64,000 bases of DNA from Opitutaceae bacterium. GTDB lineage: Bacteria > Verrucomicrobiota > Verrucomicrobiia > Opitutales > Opitutaceae. The stretch spans positions 1-64,000 of the forward strand of contig JAHFTD010000004.1 of the NCBI GenBank assembly GCA_023269565.1, in the 5' to 3' direction. Of the stretch, positions 26,216 to 33,633 are shown piece by piece. A program made the position numbers and the translations under genes. Position 1 is the stretch's first letter. The number at the start of each line of letters is the position of its first letter. Below the pieces are notes generated by a model. That model was not told where the DNA came from. It saw only the letters and a list, made by a program, of their open reading frames with translations, and ran no database searches.

Positions 26216-27114
26216 TGTTTCCTCTTCGGCACGGTGTTGCATGGCCCGTCTGGGTCGAGGCCGCCCGGCCCAGCACCTTGCCGGCCGCAGTCATCCCGGT
26301 GCTGCTGGCGACGGTGCTCGCCGCGGTGCATCACTCGGCGGATTTCCCCAAGGCGGCGGTCTGTCTGGGCTTTGCCCTGCTCGTGCAGATCGGCACCAAT
26401 TTTGCCAACGACTACTTCGATTTCATTAAGGGCGCCGATACGTCTCGGCGCGTCGGCCCGCGGCGCGCCGTGGCGGCGGGACTCGTCACCCCGGACCAGA
26501 TGCGACGTGCGATATGGTTGGCTTTTGGCGCGGCATTTCTGCTCGGATTGCTCCTAGTTCGCGATGGTGGCTGGTGGCTGCTGCCGGTCGGCCTGCTGAG
26601 CATCGCGAGTGGCCTGGCCTACACCGGCGGGCCGTGGCCGCTCGGTTACAACGGGCTCGGCGATATTTTTGTCTTCGCCTTCTTCGGCCTCGTGGCCGTG
26701 GGTGCGACTTTTTACGTGCAAGCCGGTTATCTGGCGCCTGCGGCGCTCCCGGTGGGCGCGGCGGTCGGATTGCTCGCGGCGAATATTCTGGTCGTGAACA
26801 ACTACCGCGACGCCGAGACCGACGCCACCGCGGGCAAACGCACACTGGTCGTCCGTTACGGGAAAAAATTCGCCGTCTGGCAGTATGCGTTGTCCGCCCT
26901 CGTCGCGCTGCTGGCCGCGCCCGCGCTGCTTTTGTCCGGCTACCGCGGGCCCGTGCTGCTGCCGCTGCTGCTGACCCCGTGGGCGGTGAATCTTACCCGC
27001 CGACTTGCCGTGTCGAGCGAACCCAAGGAACAAATCGCCCTGCTTGCAGCGACGGCCCGATTTCTCGCCGCTTATGGAGGACTACTCGGAGTTGGACTAC
27101 TCTTGGGGAAATAA
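26215..27114 (+). CDS. menA: 1,4-dihydroxy-2-naphthoate polyprenyltransferase (UbiA family)
   Basis: A 299-residue integral membrane prenyltransferase. The two Asp-rich metal and diphosphate motifs are visible as NFANDYFDFIKGAD (near residue 61) and VVNNYRDAETDATAGKRTLV (near residue 195). The order and wording (NDYFDxxKGxD, NNxRDxxxD) are those of MenA, which prenylates the naphthoquinol head to demethylmenaquinol. The ATG overlaps the preceding stop by one base. The last gene of the chain starting with acyP. Confidence 0.9.
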   Translation: MFPLRHGVAWPVWVEAARPSTLPAAVIPVLLATVLAAVHHSADFPKAAVCLGFALLVQIGTNFANDYFDFIKGADTSRRVGPRRAVAAGLVTPDQMRRAIWLAFGAAFLLGLLLVRDGGWWLLPVGLLSIASGLAYTGGPWPLGYNGLGDIFVFAFFGLVAVGATFYVQAGYLAPAALPVGAAVGLLAANILVVNNYRDAETDATAGKRTLVVRYGKKFAVWQYALSALVALLAAPALLLSGYRGPVLLPLLLTPWAVNLTRRLAVSSEPKEQIALLAATARFLAAYGGLLGVGLLLGK

Positions 27115-27192
27115 ATAATTGGTGACTGCCGTGCGGAGCCCAGTTTGGGGCCGGGTAGCCATGCAGAACGAAACGCGTCCACCAGCAGGGTC

Positions 27193-27645
27193 TTACTCGC
27201 GGGTTTTCGAATCCAAAATAAGAGTGACCGGGCCGTCGTTGACGAGGGCGACGTCCATGTAGGCGCCGAACTCGCCGGTCTGCACCGCGCGGCCGAGCGC
27301 GGTGGAGAGCTGGGCGATAAACTGTCCGTAGAGCGGCCGGGCGTGTTCAGGACGTGCGGCTTGGTTGAACGACGGGCGCGTGCCTTTCTGGGTGCTGGCG
27401 TGCAGGGTGAACTGGCTGATGAGCAGAATGCCGCCGGCGATGTCAGCGACTGAGAGGTTCATGTGGCCGCTGGCATCGGCAAAGACGCGAAGTCGCACGA
27501 TTTTCCGGGCGAGCCATTCGCCGTCGACGGTAGTGTCGGTTTCCTCTACGCTGGCGAGCACGAGCAGTCCACGCTCAATGCGTCCGACAACGCGCCCGTC
27601 GACGGTGACGCTGGCGGAGGAGACGCGCTGGAGCACGACGCGCAT
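27193..27645 (-). CDS. dtd: D-aminoacyl-tRNA deacylase
   Basis: A 150-residue proofreading enzyme that removes D-amino acids from tRNA. The start [20 protein letters not shown], the SQFTLHAS motif and the C-terminal [11 protein letters not shown] (Gly-Pro motif) are diagnostic. Normal length. Converges with menA, 78 bp apart, and is only 9 bp behind fabV on the same strand, so the two are probably co-transcribed. Confidence 0.95.
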   Translation of the reverse strand: MRVVLQRVSSASVTVDGRVVGRIERGLLVLASVEETDTTVDGEWLARKIVRLRVFADASGHMNLSVADIAGGILLISQFTLHASTQKGTRPSFNQAARPEHARPLYGQFIAQLSTALGRAVQTGEFGAYMDVALVNDGPVTLILDSKTRE

Positions 27646-27654
27646 GGCGCGCGA

Positions 27655-28839
27655 CTAAAACGTGACGTGCGGCTCGACGTCGGCGTCGTAGTTCACGCCG
27701 GGCAGACCGAAGCCGAATAGTTTGAGGAACTCGGCGCGATAGCCAGTGATGTCGGTGAGCTGCGCGAGATTCTCCGTGGTGACCTGTGGCCAGATCTCAG
27801 AGATGGCGGCCTGCACCTCGGGGCGCATCTCCCAGTCGTCGACCCGGGTGCGGCCTTCGGCGTCGAAGTTGAGTCTGCCGTTGGCGTAGAGTTGGGTCGA
27901 GAAGAGGCGCTGCATCTGCTCAATGCAGCCTTCGTGAGTGCCCTGGGCTTTCATGATCTTGTAGAGAATGGAAATGTAGAGCGGCACGACCGGGATGGCG
28001 GAGCTGGCCTGGGTGACGAGCGCTTTGTTGACGGAGATGAAGGCGCGGCCGCCGCCGTGGGCCTGCAGTTTGGCATCAATGGCGCGGGCGGCGCGCTCGA
28101 GGTCGACCTTGGCGCGGCCGATGGTGCCATCCTTGTAGATGGGCCAGGTGTGGACTGGTCCGAGGTAGGAGAAGGCCATCGAAGTGGCACCGGGCGCGAG
28201 GAGTTTCGCGTCGGCGAGGGCCTGGATCCACATTTCCCAGTCCTCGCCGCCCATGACGGCGACGGTGTCGGCGGCCTCCTGTTCGTTGGCCGGCTCGATG
28301 GTGATCTCGCTCACGATGCCCTTGTCGGGGTCGACGGTCTTGTTGGTGTAGGGCGCGCCGAGGGGCTTGAGGACGGACTTGTGAACCACGCCGGTGCGCG
28401 GGTGGGTGCGGCGGGGCGAGGCGAGCGAGTAGACGACGAGGTCAATAGGCCCCATGTCGCGGGCAATGATCGTGAGTGCCTGCTGTTTGATGTCGGTGGA
28501 GAAGGCGTCGCCGTTGAGGTTTTCCGCGTAGAGTCCGGCGGCGCGGGCGGCGCGGGTAAAAGCGATGGAGTTATACCAGCCGGGAGTGGCTGTGCGGCCG
28601 TCCTCCGACGGGCGCTCGAAAAAGATCCCGAGGGAGCCGGCACCGGAGCCGAAGGCGGCGGTAATGCGCGAGGCAAGGCCGTAGCCAGTCGAGGCACCGA
28701 TCACGAGGATCTTTTTCGGACCGTGGTTGATCGACCCCTTGGACATTACATGGTGGATCTGCTCCTGAATGTGCGCGGCGCAGCCGGTGGGATGGGCAGT
28801 GACGCAAACGAAGCCGCGCACCTTCGGTTTGATAATCAT
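27655..28839 (-). CDS. fabV: Trans-2-enoyl-CoA/ACP reductase, FabV type
   Basis: A 394-residue NAD(P)H-dependent enoyl reductase. The N terminus MIIKPKVRGFVCVTAHPTGC, the Rossmann segment KILVIGASTGYGLASRI and the FabV active-site Tyr-x8-Lys (YKDGTIGRAK) are visible. FabV reduces the double bond in each fatty-acid elongation cycle and resists triclosan compared with FabI. The start at 28839 marks the conserved N terminus. Downstream of it is dtd. Confidence 0.95.
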   Translation of the reverse strand: MIIKPKVRGFVCVTAHPTGCAAHIQEQIHHVMSKGSINHGPKKILVIGASTGYGLASRITAAFGSGAGSLGIFFERPSEDGRTATPGWYNSIAFTRAARAAGLYAENLNGDAFSTDIKQQALTIIARDMGPIDLVVYSLASPRRTHPRTGVVHKSVLKPLGAPYTNKTVDPDKGIVSEITIEPANEQEAADTVAVMGGEDWEMWIQALADAKLLAPGATSMAFSYLGPVHTWPIYKDGTIGRAKVDLERAARAIDAKLQAHGGGRAFISVNKALVTQASSAIPVVPLYISILYKIMKAQGTHEGCIEQMQRLFSTQLYANGRLNFDAEGRTRVDDWEMRPEVQAAISEIWPQVTTENLAQLTDITGYRAEFLKLFGFGLPGVNYDADVEPHVTF

Positions 28840-28940
28840 GGCGGGAAAACTCTGCGGAGTGGCCCGCGAGCGTCGAGCCTGAACTGCCTCAGGGGAATTT
28901 GGCCTTACCCCATACCCAGTCACCAAGCCGAAACGGGCGA

Positions 28941-29504
28941 TTAGCGCCCAAGCAGCAAGTAACTGGCAGGGGGGTGCGGGTCTAAACCATTTTGCTCAAG
29001 GCCCAGTGCGAAGCGCGCATTCGGTGGGATGGGCTTGAGGGTCTGGAAGGAGAGAAGAGAGCCGCCTGCCAAAGCGAGTTGGATCGCACCAGTGTTCCGG
29101 GGTTCAGGATCAAGAATCCATAGCTGATATTCCTGATTGCCGGACGGGGCGGGCAGTTTCTCGGCGACCAACAGCCCCGTCTGCCGGTTGGTGTCCAGAA
29201 TTAGTATGGCTTTCGCTCCGTCAGGGCAGCCCGGCTGTGGCACAAGCGCGATGACTTGCAGGTGGCTCAAGTCCAGCCGGAGAGCGAGCTGGCGGCCGAG
29301 GTCATTGATCAGGCTCTCGGCGAGGAGGGTGCGCTCCCGCAACTGCCCATCGGACATTTTCAGCGCGACCGCAATCAGGTCGTGCTCGGTCTGCCGCGAC
29401 TGGTTTTCCGAGCGCAGGAAAAGGTTCCGCTCGGCCAGCCAAGCGGCGGCGAGCAAGGCGACGGCCGTGAACACCCAAGGAATGATGCTTAAAAGTCGGG
29501 GCAT
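28941..29504 (-). CDS. RskA-like anti-sigma C-terminal domain protein
   Basis: A 187-residue protein with an N-terminal membrane anchor (IIPWVFTAVALLAAAWLAE), a helical stalk, and a C-terminal domain reading AILILDTNRQTGLLVAEKLP, EYQLWILDPEPRNTGAI and ARFALGLEQNG. This matches the sandwich domain of RskA-type anti-sigma factors, but the cytoplasmic zinc-finger anti-sigma domain is absent and no ECF sigma gene is next to it. It follows the exosortase-EpsI gene and a 30-residue peptide gene with gaps of 1 and 5 bp. Confidence 0.72.
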   Translation of the reverse strand: MPRLLSIIPWVFTAVALLAAAWLAERNLFLRSENQSRQTEHDLIAVALKMSDGQLRERTLLAESLINDLGRQLALRLDLSHLQVIALVPQPGCPDGAKAILILDTNRQTGLLVAEKLPAPSGNQEYQLWILDPEPRNTGAIQLALAGGSLLSFQTLKPIPPNARFALGLEQNGLDPHPPASYLLLGR

Positions 29505-29509
29505 GACAG

Positions 29510-29602
29510 TCAGAGCACGACGAGCCCGAGGATGCCGAGCGCCAGCAACAGGGCGAGCACGCCAAGGATAAATCGTTCCTGCTTGGTCAGGGAGAAGGGC
29601 AT
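29510..29602 (-). CDS. Single-helix membrane microprotein, 30 aa
   Basis: A short frame placed one base after the exosortase-EpsI stop and five bases before the RskA-like start. It reads MPFSLTKQERFILGVLALLL and continues as a hydrophobic helix to the end. The tight fit in the operon, the ATG, the positively charged start and the complete transmembrane helix argue that it is translated. No function can be assigned. Confidence 0.5.
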   Translation of the reverse strand: MPFSLTKQERFILGVLALLLALGILGLVVL

Positions 29603-29603
29603 G

Positions 29604-31223
29604 TCAGAGGCCGGCAGTCTGGAGGTTGGCAAAGATTTCGCGCACGATCGGCTCGGGGGCGAGCTTTTCCCACGGCTGGTTGCTGGAAACACGGATGAAA
29701 TACTGCGAGCCTTGGCGGCGGAACCCGTAGCGCAGGGCTATCTCGAGCAAGGCCGGCACGGAGTAGGGGTCGCGGTAGTTGATCACGCGGCCGTCGTAGA
29801 CATGCCAAAACCAGACGTGCTCCCTCACGGAGCCGGCGTTGCGAAACAAACGGTGCTCGGCGACCGGCAGCGGGCGCGTTCCGAGCATCAGCCGTTGCTG
29901 CATCTCCGGCTGGCTGAGGGAGGTCCAGCCGGCACCGGGCCAGCAGGCGTCGGGAGTGTGCGCAGCAACCTGGCTGACCGGCGTCTGTCCGGGTGCCCAG
30001 TAGGCCACATAGACCGTCAACAAGACATTTTCCTCGCCCTCCCGCCGCAGGTAGCTTCGCTCGGCGAGGTGCTTGGTTTTCAGGACGGATGCTGCGCGCG
30101 GCAGATCCGTAGGCGTCTGCACCAGCCAGCCGGGGGCCGCTCGCGGCAGGAATGCGTAGAGATCGGGAGCCTGCCCTGGGCGGACAGCGGCCGGCTGGCC
30201 GTGCCACAGGAAAAACACGCCCAGCGCAACCACCACGACCATGCCCGCCAGAACGAGGCGCGGCTGCCAGCGACTGGTGGCCGTTGCTGGAGACCTGACA
30301 CCGGATGGAGGGGGGAGAGGCGCGACGGAAGAACCGAGCAGCAGCGCCAGCCCGGCCAGCCCGAGCGAAGTGAAGGCCAGAATTGCGTAGCCCGTGGTGT
30401 CGTGCCAAAATCCCTCAATACGCACGCCGGCGTTGACCAGCAGCGTCAGAATGAGCGAGCGGAAGAAGTTCATGCCGACGGCCAGCAACGGTGCGACGAT
30501 GATGAGCACCATGCGCCCGGTAGGCCGCCGCACAAGCCAGGCGGAGAAAAAGAGGCCCGCGTAGACACACGATAGAAGACTGCGGATGCCGCTGCAGGCA
30601 TCCTCGATCCCCACACTGGTTGTGGCCAGTTGAATGATGTTGCCCTGTTGGCGCGCAGGGATGCCGGCAAGGTGCAGCGCATTCAGCACAAAGTGTGTCA
30701 CCATGGTCTGTAACTCCAGCATCAAGCGCGCGTAGGTGCCGGGCGGCAGCGGCGCGGAGAGCAGCCAGAGACCGATGGCGGTGAGACTGACCCAGTTGAA
30801 AGGCAGGGCGCGCACGCGTTCGCCAGCGAGCATCAACAGAGTGGCGAGCAGGAAAAGTCCCAGCGAGCCGGCGAGGACAAATACCACCGCCGAGTGCGAC
30901 CATTCCACGGAGGCGGCCAGCACGCCGGCAAAAGCGAACAGCACCACCGCACCGCCCGAAGCCAGGCCGGTTGCCCACAGCCACGGCCAGCCCGCCGGCA
31001 GCCAGCGCAGCGGACCGATGCGGCCGCTCTCCCAGAGCAGAAGCGCAAAGGTGAGTGGGGCGAAGAATCCGTGTGAGAGGTCGGGATTGTCGCGCCAGTT
31101 GGGCCAGACCAGGACACAATATGATCCGATGAAAAGTGCCGCCATGGTGGCAGCACTCCGATGAAACCAGTCAAGACGGATCCGGTCCGGCGTGGCGGAG
31201 GGAAGCGCGACAGATACACTCAT
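29604..31223 (-). CDS. Exosortase fused to an EpsI domain
   Basis: A 539-residue protein. Residues 1-300 are an exosortase with eight or so membrane helices and the catalytic triad Cys210 (SVGIEDACSGIRSLLS), Arg255 (MNFFRSLILTLLVN) and His274 (GFWHDTTGYA). After a Pro-rich linker and another anchor, residues about 335-539 form an EpsI domain (ENVLLTVYVAYWAPGQ, HTPDACWPGAGW). Exosortases cut and sort PEP-CTERM-like proteins during export, usually with exopolysaccharide. No substrate gene lies in the window. A single-protein fusion of both parts is known in several phyla. Confidence 0.9.
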   Translation of the reverse strand: MSVSVALPSATPDRIRLDWFHRSAATMAALFIGSYCVLVWPNWRDNPDLSHGFFAPLTFALLLWESGRIGPLRWLPAGWPWLWATGLASGGAVVLFAFAGVLAASVEWSHSAVVFVLAGSLGLFLLATLLMLAGERVRALPFNWVSLTAIGLWLLSAPLPPGTYARLMLELQTMVTHFVLNALHLAGIPARQQGNIIQLATTSVGIEDACSGIRSLLSCVYAGLFFSAWLVRRPTGRMVLIIVAPLLAVGMNFFRSLILTLLVNAGVRIEGFWHDTTGYAILAFTSLGLAGLALLLGSSVAPLPPPSGVRSPATATSRWQPRLVLAGMVVVVALGVFFLWHGQPAAVRPGQAPDLYAFLPRAAPGWLVQTPTDLPRAASVLKTKHLAERSYLRREGEENVLLTVYVAYWAPGQTPVSQVAAHTPDACWPGAGWTSLSQPEMQQRLMLGTRPLPVAEHRLFRNAGSVREHVWFWHVYDGRVINYRDPYSVPALLEIALRYGFRRQGSQYFIRVSSNQPWEKLAPEPIVREIFANLQTAGL

Positions 31224-31405
31224 CGTGAGGAGAAGAAGGGCGGCACCGGGAAACAGGGGACGACATGACGACGAACCGGGTCAAAACTAGGGCCGGGTCG
31301 TGAAGCGGCAAGGCGCAACTTGCCCGGAAAGCCTCTCGGATTGTTTGGAAATATAAATGAGCACGGGTAAGCAAAACTGGCTGCTGGCGCCGCTTTACTT
31401 GAATT

Positions 31406-32008
31406 ATGAGAACTACCCGCCACCTCCTAGCCACCCTCTTGGCACTCATCTCCTTGTCCGCCACTGCCGCCGTCGAAGTCGGACAGGCTGCACCGAATTT
31501 CACCCTGACTGACCTCAATGGCAAATCCCGTTCGCTTTCTGATTTCAAAGGTAAGACCGTCGTGCTCGAATGGTTCAATCCCGACTGCGCGTTCATTCAG
31601 AAACACTACCTTAGCGGAAACATGCAGAAGCTCCAGCGCGCCGCCACCAGTGACGATGCGGTCTGGCTGCAAATCAATTCCGCTGCTCCGGGCAATGAAG
31701 GTGACTACACGCCGGTCGCCGTCGCGAAATGGCTGAAGGAAAAAGATGCTGCTGCAACCGCCTACCTGCGTGATCAGAACGGCGACGTCGGTCACCTCTA
31801 CGACGCGCGCACGACGCCCCACATGTTCATCATCAATGCCGCTGGCACGCTTGTTTACCAAGGAGCAATCGACAGCATCCGCTCTACGAAGATGTCGGAC
31901 GCTGCCAAGGCGAGGAACTATGTCAGTGCAGCGCTCGCGGACATTAAGGCGGGGCGTCCTGTCGCCACAAACGCCACGCAGCCCTACGGTTGTTCAGTAA
32001 AATACTGA
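31406..32008 (+). CDS. Redoxin (AhpC/TSA-like), exported
   Basis: A 200-residue protein with a signal peptide (LLATLLALISLSATAAVEVG), so it is periplasmic. The thioredoxin fold is recognisable as GQAAPNFTLTDLNGKSRSLS, VVLEWFNPDCAFIQKHY and TTPHMFIINAAGTLVYQGAI. The active-site line has one Cys (PDCAF) instead of CxxC, as in many thiol-peroxidase-like redoxins. The C terminus ends in PYGCSVKY, with a second Cys that could resolve. It is divergent from the exosortase gene, 182 bp apart. Confidence 0.85.
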   Translation: MRTTRHLLATLLALISLSATAAVEVGQAAPNFTLTDLNGKSRSLSDFKGKTVVLEWFNPDCAFIQKHYLSGNMQKLQRAATSDDAVWLQINSAAPGNEGDYTPVAVAKWLKEKDAAATAYLRDQNGDVGHLYDARTTPHMFIINAAGTLVYQGAIDSIRSTKMSDAAKARNYVSAALADIKAGRPVATNATQPYGCSVKY

Positions 32009-32094
32009 GCCGGCCGTCGTCGGTCCGCCGATCAGGGGGGCACTTTTCATCGAGCCTCTGCCCAGCGGCCACACGCTCGGTTTTCCGGACCCGA

Positions 32095-32946
32095 TCAATC
32101 CGCGACGTCGAACAGCTCCGCATGCAGCTCGCCCGCGGCGACGCGCGCGACCGGGCCGGTCATCTTGATGGCGTAGTCCGGCCCGATGCCGATGCCCAGC
32201 GCTCCGCCCGGCATATGGACGCTGAGTTGCGTATCCACCAGCCCCAACCGGTGCGCGACCGCGGCGGCGGCGCAGGCGCTGCTGCCGGAGGCGAGGGTGT
32301 AGCCTACCCCGCGCTCCCAAAGCTCGAGGCGGATGTTGGCGCGGTCGATGACTTGGAGGAATTGCACGTTGGCCTTGCGCGGGAAATTCGGGTGCACCTC
32401 GATGCCGGGGCCGTAGCGGCGCGCAAGGGTCTCGGAGATTTCCGGCAGCACGATCACGCAATGTGGATTACCGATGGTCGCGGCGCAGTAGGTGAATTCG
32501 CGGTCCTGGATTTTAATCGGCTCGTTCAGCACTTCGCGCGGCGGGCCAGCGACGGGGACCTCTGTGTTGGCGAAACTGACACGGCCCATCGCCACGGTGA
32601 TGAGCCGGCCAGCGTCGAACACCTGTGATTCCACGACACCGCCTGGGGTGGCGATGGTGAAGGGTGCACTGCCCACCTTGCCCTGGTCGTGCAAAAAGCG
32701 TGAAAAAATGCGCAGGCCGTTGCCGGATACCTCCGATTCCGAGCCGTCGGGGTTGAAGATGCGCAGGCCGAACTGCGCGGCAGCCGACGGCGACGGACCC
32801 CAGAGGATGCCGTCGGAACCGACGCCAAAGTGCCGATGGCAGAGGACACGGACCTGCTCCGGGGTGGGCGCGGAACAGTCCGGGAAATCGGCCGGATCCA
32901 GCACCAGGTAATCGTTGCCCAGGGCGTGGTATTTGGCGAAACGCAT
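32095..32946 (-). CDS. dapF: DapF-family epimerase with both catalytic Cys replaced by Ser
   Basis: A 283-residue protein aligned by eye along the full diaminopimelate epimerase family: KYHALGNDYLVLD, FGVGSDGILW, FNPDGSESEVSGNGLRIF, IGNPHCVIVL and WERGVGYTLASGSSACA. In canonical DapF the two acid-base residues are Cys in the CGNG and ACGTG motifs. Here they are Ser74 (VSGNG) and Ser220 (LASGS). The His of the GNPH motif and the Glu of ERG remain. Third gene of a packed operon after an unknown protein and a DUF4336 protein. It may be an epimerase variant or act on another substrate. Confidence 0.82.
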   Translation of the reverse strand: MRFAKYHALGNDYLVLDPADFPDCSAPTPEQVRVLCHRHFGVGSDGILWGPSPSAAAQFGLRIFNPDGSESEVSGNGLRIFSRFLHDQGKVGSAPFTIATPGGVVESQVFDAGRLITVAMGRVSFANTEVPVAGPPREVLNEPIKIQDREFTYCAATIGNPHCVIVLPEISETLARRYGPGIEVHPNFPRKANVQFLQVIDRANIRLELWERGVGYTLASGSSACAAAAVAHRLGLVDTQLSVHMPGGALGIGIGPDYAIKMTGPVARVAAGELHAELFDVAD

Positions 32947-32951
32947 CGTGG

Positions 32952-33632
32952 CTAAGCGTTGAGGAACGCAAAAGCGGCGCGCAACGACTCTTTTCCCTCT
33001 GTCTCGAGATTGTCGCCGTGCGCGACGAGGATGCGGTCGAAATCCCAAGCGAGGATGTGCTCCAGCGAGGCCCGGAGGGCGGCGCGATCCTGAATCACGG
33101 CCTTGACCATGCGCGAGGGGGTGAAGCGGCAGTAGCAGCCGTTGAGCCGCAACAGCACCCGGCTGAGCAGCGGCATCTCGGGTCCGAGATTGAAGGCCAG
33201 GTCGGCGACGAGAAGCGTGCGGCTGGGCCGATGCAGAAACACGACCTCGTGCAAACGCGGGATGCCCTGGATGACGTGCTGGTCGAGAAGACCGGCCCAA
33301 GCCGGGTGTGGGGATTCGCCCAGCCGGTCGGTGAGAGAGAAGTGAGGGAAAATTTTATGGAAGGCCGGCGGCGCGTGGAAGCGCACACCCGGATAGCGCG
33401 GGAGCCAGTCTTCGAGATAGGTGTCGTGAATGTAATTAGGCGCGAAGATGTGCGCGACCGCGCCCAGCGCGGCGAGTTCGGCGGCAAGAGCGCCGGAATA
33501 GGCAGCCGGCGAGTGCAACCAGAGCGAGCCATCGGCGAGCCGGGCGACGGTCAAGCGGTGGCCGAGCGCTATGCCGAGGACGGTCATCGGGGCGTTGTAT
33601 TCCCACAGGCCGGGACCGATTGGGTTGAGCAT
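32952..33632 (-). CDS. DUF4336 (metallo-beta-lactamase-like) protein
   Basis: A 226-residue protein starting MLNPIGPGLWEYNAPMTVLG and carrying LADGSLWLHSPAAYSGALA, HIFAPNYIHDTYLEDWLPRY and DFDRILVAHGDNLETEG, the pattern of DUF4336. The family resembles the metallo-beta-lactamase fold, but the HxHxDH metal motif is degenerate here (PNYIHDTYLEDW), so metal chemistry is unsure. Gaps of one base to the gene upstream and five to dapF downstream show an operon. Confidence 0.78.
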   Translation of the reverse strand: MLNPIGPGLWEYNAPMTVLGIALGHRLTVARLADGSLWLHSPAAYSGALAAELAALGAVAHIFAPNYIHDTYLEDWLPRYPGVRFHAPPAFHKIFPHFSLTDRLGESPHPAWAGLLDQHVIQGIPRLHEVVFLHRPSRTLLVADLAFNLGPEMPLLSRVLLRLNGCYCRFTPSRMVKAVIQDRAALRASLEHILAWDFDRILVAHGDNLETEGKESLRAAFAFLNA

Positions 33633-33633
33633 G

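Noticed and set aside
27200-27222. TTCGAATCC, like a tRNA T-loop
   Set aside because: It encodes the last residues of Dtd (LDSKTRE), and no cloverleaf fits around it.
31330-31405. Possible cyclic-di-GMP riboswitch before the redoxin gene
   Set aside because: The bases CACGGGTAAGCAAAACTGG vaguely recall the class I core, but the second conserved helix and the receptor are missing.
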